From JAVEDQ01 sp963783105 (GTDB lineage: Bacteria > Actinomycetota > Actinomycetes > Frankiales > Frankiaceae), in NCBI GenBank assembly GCA_963783105.1, contig CAWAMI010000004.1, positions 124,001 through 188,000 of the forward strand: a stretch of 64,000 nucleotides of DNA, in the 5' to 3' direction. The notes under the pieces are model-generated. The model was not told the origin of the DNA. It made no database searches and saw only the letters and a program-made list of their open reading frames with translations. A program made the position numbers and the translations under genes. Of this stretch, positions 56,689 through 64,000 are shown piece after piece (positions within the stretch are counted from its first letter, which is position 1; each line of letters starts with the position of its first letter).

Positions 56689-57063
56689 ATGGCGCTCACC
56701 GCGGGCGTCGGCGCCATGTTCGTCGGCTTCGGGCTGAAGGCCGCCGCGGCCGGCGGTCTGACCGGCGGCATCGACGAGTCCTTCTACACGCCCACGGACG
56801 CGGTCGTGATCAACACCCTCGCGGGACAGATGCAGTACGTGGGCTGGCAGGGCGTCGCCGTGGCGATGGCCGCCACCGTGGTGGCCGCCCTGCGGTACCG
56901 GATGGTTCCGGTGTGGATCGGCGTCGTCGGGGCCCTGTTCTCGCTGTCCGTCGCAGGCTTCACGCTCGTGCTGGGCCTGCCCTACTCGGCCGGTCTCGCC
57001 GGCCCGGTCTTCCTGGTGCTGCTGGTCGTCGCCCTGCTCACCAGCCGGGTGTCGCGGACCTGA
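56689..57063 (+). CDS. Multi-pass membrane protein; true start probably upstream
   Basis: Translation from ATG 56689 gives 124 residues with four membrane segments. The same frame is open back to the patatin stop at 56403 and encodes one more good membrane helix (GSALGFLATWALLLFAVGYA, about 56572-56631). That upstream part has no ATG, GTG or TTG codon; only CTG (56473, 56485) or ATC (56575) could start it. The protein probably has five membrane helices. Read-through of the patatin TGA or an unusual start codon are alternatives. Family unknown. Confidence 0.55.
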   Translation: MALTAGVGAMFVGFGLKAAAAGGLTGGIDESFYTPTDAVVINTLAGQMQYVGWQGVAVAMAATVVAALRYRMVPVWIGVVGALFSLSVAGFTLVLGLPYSAGLAGPVFLVLLVVALLTSRVSRT

Positions 57064-57077
57064 CGCCGCTCCTTCGA

Positions 57078-57115
57078 CGCTGCCGTCACCCGCGGGCTCG
57101 CGGGTGACGGCAGCG
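57078..57115. terminator. Strong bidirectional hairpin terminator
   Basis: CGCTGCCGTCACCCGCG (57078-57094) and its exact reverse complement (57099-57115) form a perfect 17-bp stem with the loop GGCT. It lies between two convergent stop codons (57063 and 57140). No U-tract is present, as is common in GC-rich actinobacteria. Confidence 0.8.
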
Positions 57116-57139
57116 GCGCGTCCGGCCGCGTTCCGCGCA

Positions 57140-58681
57140 TCACAGCAGCGCTTCGATCAGCCGGGGGCCCGGTTCGCGTAGCGCTCTGTCCAGAGCGGCC
57201 GACAACCCTTCCGCCGTATCCACTTGCTCCCCCGGGACGCCGAAGCCCCGGGCCAGCGCGACCCAGTCCGGCGCAGGGTCGTCGAGTTCGGTGAACATCC
57301 GCGAGGCGGGGCCGGGCGCGGAGACGCCGTCGCGTTGCTGCTCCGCGCGCAGGATGCGGTAGCGCCGGTTCGCGCAGACGACCACGGTGACGTCGAGCGC
57401 CTCGCGCGCCATCGTCCAGAGGGACTGGGCCGTGTAGAGGCCCGAGCCGTCCGCCTGGTAGGCGATCACCGGTCGGTCCGGGCAGGCCAGGGCGGCGCCC
57501 GTCGCGCTCGGCAGGCCCTGACCGATCGCCCCGCCCGTGAGCGCGAGGGCGGTGTGGGGCGGCGCGGCGGCAGCGGCCGACCAGTACGGCGCGCTGGTCG
57601 TCAGCGCCTCGTCGACGACGATCGCTCCCTCCGGCTGGCGGTTGGCCAGCACGGCACCTGCCGTCTCGGGAGTGAGGGCGCCGGTGGGGAGTCCCGGAAG
57701 CCGGGGCGGTTCGCCCTCCTGCGCGTCGCCGACGGGTAGCCGGTCGAGCACCGCGGACATGGCACCGCACGCGTCGTCGGTCGGACCGGCCAGGTGCAGC
57801 GTCTCGACCCCCTCGGGTACCTCGGAACTCGGCGTGCCGGGGTAGCCGAAGAAGGTCACCGGGGCGGAGGTGCCGACCACGACGACCCGGCGCACGCCGG
57901 CCAGGGATTCCGCCGCCTGCTCGGGGAAGTAGCCCAACCGGGTCGGGGCGACCCGACCGGCGCCGCGTTCGATCCGTGCCGGGAACTTGTCGCTGACGAG
58001 CCGGCAGCCGGTCGCGGCTACCAACCGCGAGGCGAGGTCCAACCCCTCGACCGTCAGTGCCTGAGGCCCGAGCATCAGCGCCGCCGGCTCCCGGCCGGCG
58101 AGGGCGTCGGCGACGGCCGCGACCGTCTCGTCCGGAACCTCGTTCCGGGCGGCGGGCGTTCGTGGGTGAGCGGGAGGCGCGGACGGGCTCCACAGGCAGT
58201 CCGCCGGCACCACGAGCGTGGCGATCTGGCCGCCCCGACCGGCCGCGGCGGCGACGGCGTCGGCCATGTCGCCGGGGACGTCCTCCGGTCGCGCGCTGGC
58301 GTGGAACCAGTCCGACACCGGACGGGCGAGGGAGGCGATGTCCGTGGCGAGCGGCGGGTCGTACGGGCGGTGCCAGGTGGCCATGTCGCCGACGACGTTG
58401 ACGATGCCGCTGCCCGCTCGGCGGGCGTTGTGGAGGTTGGCGATGCCGTTCGCGAACCCGGGGCCGAGGTGCAGCAGGGTCATCGCGGGACGGTCCGCCA
58501 TCCGGCTGAAGCCGTCCGCCGCGCCGGTGACCACCCCCTCGAACAGACCGAGCACGGGTCGGATGCCGGGGAAGCGGTCGAGTGCCGTGACCAGCGGCAT
58601 CTCCGTCGTGCCCGGGTTGGCGAAGCAGACGTCGATCCCCGCCCCGTGGGCGGTGGCCAGCAGGCTCTCGGCTCCGTTCAC
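57140..58681 (-). CDS. Thiamine-diphosphate enzyme (acetolactate synthase large-subunit-like)
   Basis: A 513-residue TPP enzyme of the acetolactate synthase/benzoylformate decarboxylase family. The N-terminal pyrimidine domain begins AESLLATAHGAGIDVCFANPGTTEMP with GVVTGAADGFSRMADRPA. The TPP motif is QADGSGLYTAQSLWTMAREALDVTVVVCANRRYRIL. The reaction is not fixed: the family also includes oxalyl-CoA decarboxylase-like and sugar-acid enzymes. GTG 58681 overlaps the HAD gene stop by 4 nt. Confidence 0.87.
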   Translation of the reverse strand: MNGAESLLATAHGAGIDVCFANPGTTEMPLVTALDRFPGIRPVLGLFEGVVTGAADGFSRMADRPAMTLLHLGPGFANGIANLHNARRAGSGIVNVVGDMATWHRPYDPPLATDIASLARPVSDWFHASARPEDVPGDMADAVAAAAGRGGQIATLVVPADCLWSPSAPPAHPRTPAARNEVPDETVAAVADALAGREPAALMLGPQALTVEGLDLASRLVAATGCRLVSDKFPARIERGAGRVAPTRLGYFPEQAAESLAGVRRVVVVGTSAPVTFFGYPGTPSSEVPEGVETLHLAGPTDDACGAMSAVLDRLPVGDAQEGEPPRLPGLPTGALTPETAGAVLANRQPEGAIVVDEALTTSAPYWSAAAAAPPHTALALTGGAIGQGLPSATGAALACPDRPVIAYQADGSGLYTAQSLWTMAREALDVTVVVCANRRYRILRAEQQRDGVSAPGPASRMFTELDDPAPDWVALARGFGVPGEQVDTAEGLSAALDRALREPGPRLIEALL

Positions 58682-59238
58682 GAGGCCTTCCCCCGGGCTG
58701 CGGAGCAGGAGTCGGCGAGCATCGCCGCCAGCCGCGGCCAGGTGTCCACGACGACGACGTCCGGCGGCACGTCACCGGGGCCGGGCCCGAGGGAGGAGCC
58801 GAGCCCGCCGGTGAACAGGTAGCGGCACCGCACCGACGTCAGATGGTTCAGCACGCTGAGCCGGTCGTCGACGAAGTGGGTCACGCCGAGCCGGCGGCAG
58901 ACCGGTTCCTTGTCCGCGCGGGCCCGCACGAAGTGCAGCTGCTCCGGGCTCAGGCCGGTCGCCGACCAGAAGTCGGTGTGGTCCAGCCAGGCGCGGGTGC
59001 GCTCGGCGATCTTCGGCCCGGCCTTGCTGATGAGAAAGACGCGGTCCTCGAACGAGCCGGCCGCCAGCCGGGCGATCGTCTCCACCGCATCGGGCACCGC
59101 GGGGGTCTCCAGCGGCCGGTCGCCGAAGAAGCTGGTGTCGCTGCCCTCGGCCACCCGGTCGATCAGCACCCCACCGACGTCGACGCCGAGCGTGGGTGGC
59201 ACGACGGGGGAGCGCCGACCCCGGCCTGATGTGGTCAT
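58678..59238 (-). CDS. HAD-like hydrolase
   Basis: A 186-residue protein with HAD-type motifs. Motif I is LGVDVGGVLID, with Gly in place of the second Asp of DxD. RVFLISKAG is a likely motif II, AERTRAWLDHTDFW follows, and HFVDDRLSVLNHL is motif IV. The missing second Asp questions phosphatase activity. ATG 59238 has CAGCAT exactly 6 nt upstream; a longer frame from 59280 is not needed. It is coupled to the TPP gene. Confidence 0.77.
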   Translation of the reverse strand: MTTSGRGRRSPVVPPTLGVDVGGVLIDRVAEGSDTSFFGDRPLETPAVPDAVETIARLAAGSFEDRVFLISKAGPKIAERTRAWLDHTDFWSATGLSPEQLHFVRARADKEPVCRRLGVTHFVDDRLSVLNHLTSVRCRYLFTGGLGSSLGPGPGDVPPDVVVVDTWPRLAAMLADSCSAARGKAS

Positions 59239-59275
59239 GCTGCGATGCTGGCAGACCCCGCGCGAGCGTTGGATG

Positions 59276-59288
59276 GTCAAACTTTGAC
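59276..59288. promoter_or_regulatory. Palindromic operator-like site upstream of the HAD-TPP operon
   Basis: GTCAAACTTTGAC is a perfect 6-bp inverted repeat around one base, 38 bases upstream of the HAD start codon. It stands out as AT-rich in a GC-rich gap (59239-59404), so it is a candidate repressor or activator site. Confidence 0.45.
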
Positions 59289-59404
59289 AAAGCCCTGACG
59301 CCGGAGTCGGACTTGTCGCGATTCGCCGCGTTTCAACAGCCCAGATCGACGAGCTTCGTCAAGGTTCGTTCAGCCAACCGACCCGCTCACCCACCAGGGC
59401 GTTC

Positions 59405-61225
59405 CTAAAGCGCGGTGAGCACCACGATCCCGCCGAGCGCGGCGGCTCCCACGATCTGCCAGGCGATGTAGTCGCCGACGTGGCCGCTGTGCAGCCCGCG
59501 GATGACGCGCAACGGCGCGGCGAGGCGCGATTCCATCGCCCGGCCCACCCCCCGCACCGCGGCCACGGCGAGAAGGGCGGCGAGCGCCGGGGAGATCAGC
59601 CCCAGCAGCACCGACGTCGTCGTCCACCCCTCCACGTGCGGGGTCTCGATGGACGTCGGCGGCAGTCCGTCCAGCACCTGCGCGGCGAAGCCGGGCCGGT
59701 CGATCAGCACCGCCGCCGCGTGTGCCGCCCACTCCTGCAGCGCGGGGACGATGCCGACCGCCAGCGCCCCCGCCAGCAGGACCACCGCCGGAACGAGCAT
59801 CGTCGGCGTCAGTCGCTCGCCCGGGTCCGGACCCCCCGTCTCGCGAGCCCGGCTGCTCGGCGCCTCGGCGTGCCGCGAGCTCTGGTCCTCGGGACCGGGC
59901 CGGCCCGCTCCGAGGAAGACACGCGCCCACACCCGCAGCACCGCGGCGCCGGTCAGCGTCGCGGTCGTGATGCCGACCAGGGGCAGCCACGCGAACCCGA
60001 CGGCGTGCTCGGCAATGGACTTGCCGAGCCCCGTCCCGAAGGGCGGCAGCCCCGCGAGCCCGAGAGCCCCGAGGACGACCAGCCCGCCGGTGAACTCGAG
60101 GTGTCGCGCCCGGCCGTGCAGCTCCGGCTCGCTGATCGTGGCGTAGCGGTGCAGGAGGACGCCGACCAGCAGGAACAGTGCGCCCTCGACGCCGGCGTGG
60201 CCCAGGGCATCGATGGTCGTCCCCGCGAGCCCTGAAGCGTCGACGGCGCCGATGCCCACGAGGAGCAGTCCGCCGTGGGCGACGGTCGCGAAGGCGAGCA
60301 TGCGCTTCAGGTGATGCTGCAGCACGCACATCAGCGAGCCGACCAGCGCGGTGAGCACGCCCGCACCGACCAACGGTCCCTTCAGCGACTCGGGGGAGAG
60401 GCTGCCGGAGAAGACGGTCCAGTACACCCGGGCCACCGCCACGGCGGACAGCGCCAGCAGCGAGCACGAGAGCATGACGCAGACCGGCGTCGGAGCGACC
60501 GCCTCCGCGTCGGCGGTCCAGAAGTGGAAGGGCACGACCGCCGACTTGACCAGCAGGCCGCCGACGACGAGGACGAAGGCCGTCACCACCAACACGTCCG
60601 GCGGACGGTCGGCGAGTACGCGCCCGATGGGCGCCAGGCCCAGGTTGTCGGTGCGGGCATAGAGCAGCGAGATGCCGGTCAGCACGAACACCCCGGCCAC
60701 CGTCGTCGTCGCCCCGAAGGTGAGCGCGCCCTGCGACGGCTGGTCCTGCGCGGTGAGGTATCCGGTGAGGGCGTAGGCGGCCGTGCTGGTCAGCTCGAAG
60801 AACACGAACAGCGAGAAGAGGTCGCCGGTGACGGCGAAGCCCAGCAGGCCGGTGAGCAGCAGCAGCATGAGCGAGTGGAACGCCGGGCCGGTGACGCTGA
60901 AGCGCCGCCAGGAGAAGATCAGGACCGTCATCGTCAGCCCGGCGGCGAGCAGCGCCATCGCCGCGCCGAGCGGATCGGCGGCCAGCACGATCCCGACGCT
61001 GAACCCCTGGCCCGGCGGCCCGCTCGGCGTCCATCCGCCGACCCAGCTGACGACCCGCGAGCCCGGCGCGGCATCCACCTGGTGCAGCAGCACGGCGGCG
61101 ACCACGGTGGCGGCGAGCGCGGCTCCGATCGCGACGAGGTCGAGCACGACCCGCGGCAGCCAGCGACCCACGGCGGTGAGGCCGGCGGCGGCGATGAGGG
61201 GGACGACGATCGCGAGCAGCGCCAC
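59405..61225 (-). CDS. mrpD: Mrp/Mnh antiporter subunit D (proton-conducting NuoM-like membrane subunit)
   Basis: A 606-residue membrane protein with about 14 transmembrane segments of the complex-I antiporter-type fold (proton_antipo_M). FSLFVFFELTSTAAYALTGYLTA supplies the conserved Glu-containing helix, and LLVKSAVVPFHFWTADAEAVAPTPV the conserved Lys and broken helix. It is the only large antiporter-type subunit in the operon. A start 4 nt after the MrpC stop and no gap suggest tight coupling. Confidence 0.92.
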   Translation of the reverse strand: MALLAIVVPLIAAAGLTAVGRWLPRVVLDLVAIGAALAATVVAAVLLHQVDAAPGSRVVSWVGGWTPSGPPGQGFSVGIVLAADPLGAAMALLAAGLTMTVLIFSWRRFSVTGPAFHSLMLLLLTGLLGFAVTGDLFSLFVFFELTSTAAYALTGYLTAQDQPSQGALTFGATTTVAGVFVLTGISLLYARTDNLGLAPIGRVLADRPPDVLVVTAFVLVVGGLLVKSAVVPFHFWTADAEAVAPTPVCVMLSCSLLALSAVAVARVYWTVFSGSLSPESLKGPLVGAGVLTALVGSLMCVLQHHLKRMLAFATVAHGGLLLVGIGAVDASGLAGTTIDALGHAGVEGALFLLVGVLLHRYATISEPELHGRARHLEFTGGLVVLGALGLAGLPPFGTGLGKSIAEHAVGFAWLPLVGITTATLTGAAVLRVWARVFLGAGRPGPEDQSSRHAEAPSSRARETGGPDPGERLTPTMLVPAVVLLAGALAVGIVPALQEWAAHAAAVLIDRPGFAAQVLDGLPPTSIETPHVEGWTTTSVLLGLISPALAALLAVAAVRGVGRAMESRLAAPLRVIRGLHSGHVGDYIAWQIVGAAALGGIVVLTAL

Positions 61226-61229
61226 GCAG

Positions 61230-61574
61230 TCAGCCGCCGAGCTCTTGCAGGCCGTCGGGGTCCCGCGTGCCGGAGGTCTGGTGGACCTTGACCGCGAGCG
61301 CGAGGAGCAGCGACAGGACGGTGGCCCCGACGACCACGTCGGTCAGGCACAGCGCCTGCACGACGGGGTCCACGACCGGCACACCCGGGTCGGTGTCGGC
61401 GAACACCGGGGCGGTCGCGTTGCGGCGCCACCCGATGCCCAGCAGCAGCACGTAGGTGCCGGACTGGGCGATGGACAGCGCGACCACCGTGCGGATGAGG
61501 TCACGGCTCACGACGGCGCCGGCCAGCCCGGCCAGGATGAGGAAAGCCGCGACGAAGTAGGGCAGGAGGCTCAC
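61230..61574 (-). CDS. mrpC: Mrp/Mnh antiporter subunit C (NuoK-like)
   Basis: A 114-residue NuoK-like protein with three membrane helices, including AGAVVSRDLIRTVVALSIAQSGTYVLLLGIG and VVDPVVQALCLTDVVVGATVLSLLLAL. It overlaps the MrpB-like gene by 4 nt. Part of the cation/proton antiporter complex. Confidence 0.92.
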   Translation of the reverse strand: MSLLPYFVAAFLILAGLAGAVVSRDLIRTVVALSIAQSGTYVLLLGIGWRRNATAPVFADTDPGVPVVDPVVQALCLTDVVVGATVLSLLLALAVKVHQTSGTRDPDGLQELGG

Positions 61575-62308
61575 GCGTCCGACCCCTCGGACGTGAGGGT
61601 CTGTTCCAGGAACTCGCCGAGCAGCAGCACCATCGCGGAGGTGACCTCGACCCCGACCGCCACGTTCAGCAGGTCGACCGTGCCCGCCGAGAAGAGCTCG
61701 TTGAACTCTCCGAGCGGCAGCGTGTTGGCGAGGAATGCGCCGCCGGCGAAGAGTCCGATCAGCCCGACCGCGACGTATCCGGTGACGCCCGACGCCTCGC
61801 CGAGGTCGGCCAGCGGAAGCGGCCGGACGCGGCGCAGCGCGGGATACGAGCCGGCGAGGAACAGCAGGTGGACGCCGGTGGCGAGGACGACACCGCCCTG
61901 GAAGCCGCCGCCGATCGACAGGTGGCCGGTGGCGACGACGTAGTAACCGACGAGCGTGACGATCGGCAGGAGCAGCACGCCCGCCGCCCGTACCGCGTCG
62001 AGCGGCTCCGGCGCGTCCGTGACCTCGACCTCCGGCTTGCCCGGGGCAGGTCTGAGCAGGATGACGGCGCCGAGCACGGCCGCGAACAGGAGCGAGGCCT
62101 CGATCAGCGTGTCGAAGGCGCGTTGGTCGAAGTTGATCGAGGAGATGACGTTCGGCGTGCGCTCCCGCAGCGAATTGCGGACGGCGGCGTCGCCGTACGG
62201 GTGGCTGTCCCGCCCGCTGACGGGCGCGTCCAGCAGCGCGACGATCAGCAGGATGCCGAGGCCGGCGAGGCCGACGACGAGCAGCACGGCGCGGGCGGAG
62301 CGTGTCAC
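61571..62308 (-). CDS. Fused MbhE-like/MrpB antiporter subunit
   Basis: A 245-residue fusion. The first 90 residues (NVISSINFDQRAFDTLIEASLLFAAVLGAVILLR) match the C-terminal MrpA/MbhE module. Residues about 100-245 form an MnhB (MrpB) domain with TGHLSIGGGFQGGVVLATGVHLLFLAGS. In canonical Mrp systems the first part belongs to the large MrpA subunit, which is missing here. GTG 62308 overlaps the DUF4040 gene by 4 nt. Confidence 0.88.
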   Translation of the reverse strand: MTRSARAVLLVVGLAGLGILLIVALLDAPVSGRDSHPYGDAAVRNSLRERTPNVISSINFDQRAFDTLIEASLLFAAVLGAVILLRPAPGKPEVEVTDAPEPLDAVRAAGVLLLPIVTLVGYYVVATGHLSIGGGFQGGVVLATGVHLLFLAGSYPALRRVRPLPLADLGEASGVTGYVAVGLIGLFAGGAFLANTLPLGEFNELFSAGTVDLLNVAVGVEVTSAMVLLLGEFLEQTLTSEGSDA

Positions 62309-62601
62309 TCGGCCTCCCGCGCCGCCTGCTCGGTGTCGATCCGGGGCCGGGCGTTGGCGCTCGGCTCGGCCCGGTTGCGGGTCTTGGCGAGGGCGAGCAG
62401 CACCATCAGCGGGACGACCGCCGCGCCGACCGCCAGCTGGGCCAGCGCCACGTCCGCGGCCCCGATCGCGACGAAGGTGACCGTCAGGACCAGCCCGTGC
62501 ACGCTCAGCACGACGGCCTGGGCCAGGGGTGACCGCGTCGTGAGCACGACGCCGCCGGAGACCGCCACGAGCACGAGCCCGACGGCGAGCAGCACCGTCA
62601 C
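62305..62601 (-). CDS. DUF4040 (MbhD-like) antiporter subunit
   Basis: A 98-residue protein with three membrane helices and the DUF4040 pattern DVALAQLAVGAAVVPLMVLLAL. It corresponds to the MbhD-type module that is normally part of MrpA. The C-terminal 30 residues are polar. It overlaps MrpG by 4 nt. Confidence 0.9.
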   Translation of the reverse strand: MTVLLAVGLVLVAVSGGVVLTTRSPLAQAVVLSVHGLVLTVTFVAIGAADVALAQLAVGAAVVPLMVLLALAKTRNRAEPSANARPRIDTEQAAREAE

Positions 62602-62951
62602 GAGGTGGGCCCCGAGGGGAGCCCGGGTTCCTCGACGTCCAGGAACTCCGCCGGTGGGTCGTCCGAGCTCAGCGCCGCGCGGGCGGTCACGGTCGTGGCG
62701 ATCGGTCCGGTCACGAGCAGGACGACAGCGACGAGCAGCGCCTTGCCGGCGCCGCGTCCGATCCCCTGGTCGACGGCGAGGCCGAGGCAGAGGAGCGGCG
62801 CGCCGAGCGTGCCGGCGGGGGCGAGCCCGTGCAGCTGAGCGGGCAGGCCGGGGAGTCGCAGCACCGCGACGCAGCTCAGCAGGACGGTCAACGTGCCGAG
62901 GCCGACCAGGACGGCGACGATCACCCCACGAGGGCTGTCGATCGGGGTCAC
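62598..62951 (-). CDS. mrpG: Mrp/Mnh antiporter subunit G
   Basis: A 117-residue protein with three membrane helices, beginning VTPIDSPRGVIVAVLVGLGTLTVLLSCVAVLRLPGLPAQLHGLAP, the MnhG pattern. GTG 62951 overlaps the MrpF stop by 4 nt; longer upstream frames are shadows. Confidence 0.92.
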   Translation of the reverse strand: MTPIDSPRGVIVAVLVGLGTLTVLLSCVAVLRLPGLPAQLHGLAPAGTLGAPLLCLGLAVDQGIGRGAGKALLVAVVLLVTGPIATTVTARAALSSDDPPAEFLDVEEPGLPSGPTS

Positions 62952-63202
62952 GGCAGCCGCTGGACGAAGCGGAGGAACACCAGCGAGCCTGCGAAGGACA
63001 GCAGCGACAACACGATGGCGAGGTCGAGGTAAACCGATCGATCGTCGCCCACCGCCACGAGGAGCAGCACGAGCGTCACGACGGTTCCGGCCAGCTGCAT
63101 CCCGACGAGCCGCGAGAGCACGCTGCCGACCGCCGCCCGGGCCAGGCACAGCGGCAACCCGACGGCGGTCAGCACGACGGCGAACACGAGCGCGGTGTTC
63201 AC
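62948..63202 (-). CDS. mrpF: Mrp/Mnh antiporter subunit F
   Basis: An 84-residue protein with three membrane helices and the MnhF pattern VGLPLCLARAAVGSVLSRLVGMQLAGTVVTLVLLLVA. GTG 63202 overlaps the MrpE stop by 4 nt. Confidence 0.92.
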   Translation of the reverse strand: MNTALVFAVVLTAVGLPLCLARAAVGSVLSRLVGMQLAGTVVTLVLLLVAVGDDRSVYLDLAIVLSLLSFAGSLVFLRFVQRLP

Positions 63203-63660
63203 TCGCACACCTCCTGCGGTAGCCGTCGGCTCGTCCCCGGCTGTTCGTGCAGGAGCAGCCGGGAGCCGTTGATGGTCGCGACGTAGCTGCCGGGGGCGAG
63301 ACCGAGGACGACGACGGCGAGCGCGCGACGGCCGGCGGCGCGCCGCGGTCCTTCCTGCGGCAGGGTCACCTCGCGCAGCGACCCGGCGGCGCGCTGCTCG
63401 GGCGAGCCGACCAGCAGCCGGGCGAGACGAACCGTGTCGGCGACGGTGCTGGGGACGGCGTGGACGAACCACCGCAGCCACCGCGGGTCGAGGGCGTACC
63501 GCTCCTGCATCGTGTCGTGCGCCAGCAGCGCGGCGAGGGCGGACACCGCCGAGCAGCCCAGGCCGACCAGGAGGTACGCGACGTCGGTGCTGCTGACGAG
63601 CAGGAACCACAGCGCCAGCAGGAACACCCACCAGAGGACAAAACGGCGGGCGCCATGCAC
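63199..63660 (-). CDS. mrpE: Mrp/Mnh antiporter subunit E
   Basis: A 153-residue protein with two membrane helices at the N-terminus (RFVLWWVFLLALWFLLVSSTDVAYLLVGLG) and a cytoplasmic MnhE domain with APGSYVATINGSRLLLHE. It heads the operon. GTG 63660 has CAGAGT exactly 6 nt upstream. It is divergent from the YchJ-like gene, leaving 86 bases of shared control region. Confidence 0.92.
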   Translation of the reverse strand: MHGARRFVLWWVFLLALWFLLVSSTDVAYLLVGLGCSAVSALAALLAHDTMQERYALDPRWLRWFVHAVPSTVADTVRLARLLVGSPEQRAAGSLREVTLPQEGPRRAAGRRALAVVVLGLAPGSYVATINGSRLLLHEQPGTSRRLPQEVCE

Positions 63661-63746
63661 GCCCGCACTCTGGCAACTGTGCGTAGCGAGCGCGAGGCGA
63701 CGCGCCGGGCCGCATCTCGGGGTTCGGCGGGGGGCAGAATCGGTCC

Positions 63747-64000
63747 GTGCCGGACGCCTGCCCCTGCGGCTCCCTGCAGCCCTACGAGGCCTGCTGCGGA
63801 CGCTTCCACCGCGGGCAACCGGCGCCGAGCGCCGAGGCGCTCATGCGGTCCCGGTACAGCGCGTTCGCGGTCGGTGACGAGGGCTATCTCCTCGAGACGT
63901 GGCACCCCTCGACACGCCCCGACACGCTCCACCTCGACCCCGCGCAGCGCTGGACGGGGCTGCAGGTCGTGCGGACCCGTGGAGGGGGTCTGTTCGACGG
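63747..64000 (+). CDS. YchJ-family protein with SEC-C-type zinc motif, cut by the window edge
   Basis: The first 84 residues of a YchJ/UPF0225 protein. The N-terminal zinc motif CPCGSLQPYEACCGRFH is followed by SAEALMRSRYSAFAVGDEGYLLETWHPSTRP, the family signature. The end lies beyond the window. GTG 63747 has CAGAAT exactly 6 nt upstream. The function of the family is unknown; the zinc motif resembles that at the SecA C-terminus. Confidence 0.9.
   Translation, partial: MPDACPCGSLQPYEACCGRFHRGQPAPSAEALMRSRYSAFAVGDEGYLLETWHPSTRPDTLHLDPAQRWTGLQVVRTRGGGLFD

Overview
The window is chromosomal DNA of a high-GC actinobacterium. Coenzyme F420 genes with fused FbiB and FbiC, a WhiB regulator, MtrA-MtrB-LpqB, wax-ester synthase and gene order shared with Mycobacterium (the Rv3264c-Rv3255c, Rv3695-Rv3689, Rv3246c-Rv3240c and Rv3235-Rv3233c blocks) suggest Pseudonocardiales or a close mycolata-related lineage; the sequence alone does not fix the genus. 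No rRNA, tRNA, prophage, IS element or CRISPR array was found.

Layout. 0-3.3 kb: flavin reductase, DUF4245 and exonuclease VII (xseAB). 3.4-17 kb: a block for GDP-mannose and F420 (mannose-1-P guanylyltransferase, DUF3105, AlkA-like glycosylase, fbiAB, fbiC, whiB, metallopeptidase, DUF3499, phosphomannomutase, Trm112-like, SIS isomerase). 17-18.3 kb: a small HNH nuclease gene beside six tandem hairpin repeats. 18.3-26.3 kb: an envelope/MoxR block (RDD, SpoIIM, DUF58, MoxR, DUF4350, DUF4129 and a repeat-rich membrane protein). 26.5-38.5 kb: mtrA-mtrB-lpqB, comF-like, hpf, a LuxR-type regulator, a hydrolase, a GNAT and secA. 38.6-46.4 kb: Rv3235-like, LysM, a two-repeat protein, an excisionase-type HTH protein, SAF and CpaE-like proteins, wax-ester synthase, patatin and DUF6912. 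46.5-59.2 kb: small and acidic proteins, PP2C phosphatase, PhoH2, AlkB-like, ilvA, a large patatin, a TPP enzyme and a HAD protein. 59.4-63.7 kb: a seven-gene Mrp/Mbh-type antiporter operon. The right edge cuts a YchJ-like gene.

How it works together. fbiA/fbiB and fbiC are divergent and supply F420. The sugar-phosphate enzymes (isomerase, mutase, guanylyltransferase) feed GDP-mannose. MtrAB-LpqB, MoxR/DUF58 and SecA cover envelope control and export. The Mrp cluster handles cation/proton exchange.

Most unusual signals. (1) TTGC direct repeats at exactly 10-bp spacing lie in two intergenic regions flanking an excisionase-type HTH gene, which suggests a head-to-tail binding regulator and its operators. 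(2) Six hairpin units in two length classes lie beside the HNH gene. (3) Three genes (DUF58, secA and Rv3235-like) each carry one surplus base that breaks the frame. (4) About twenty genes start at a fixed short distance from a -10-like hexamer, indicating widespread leaderless transcription.
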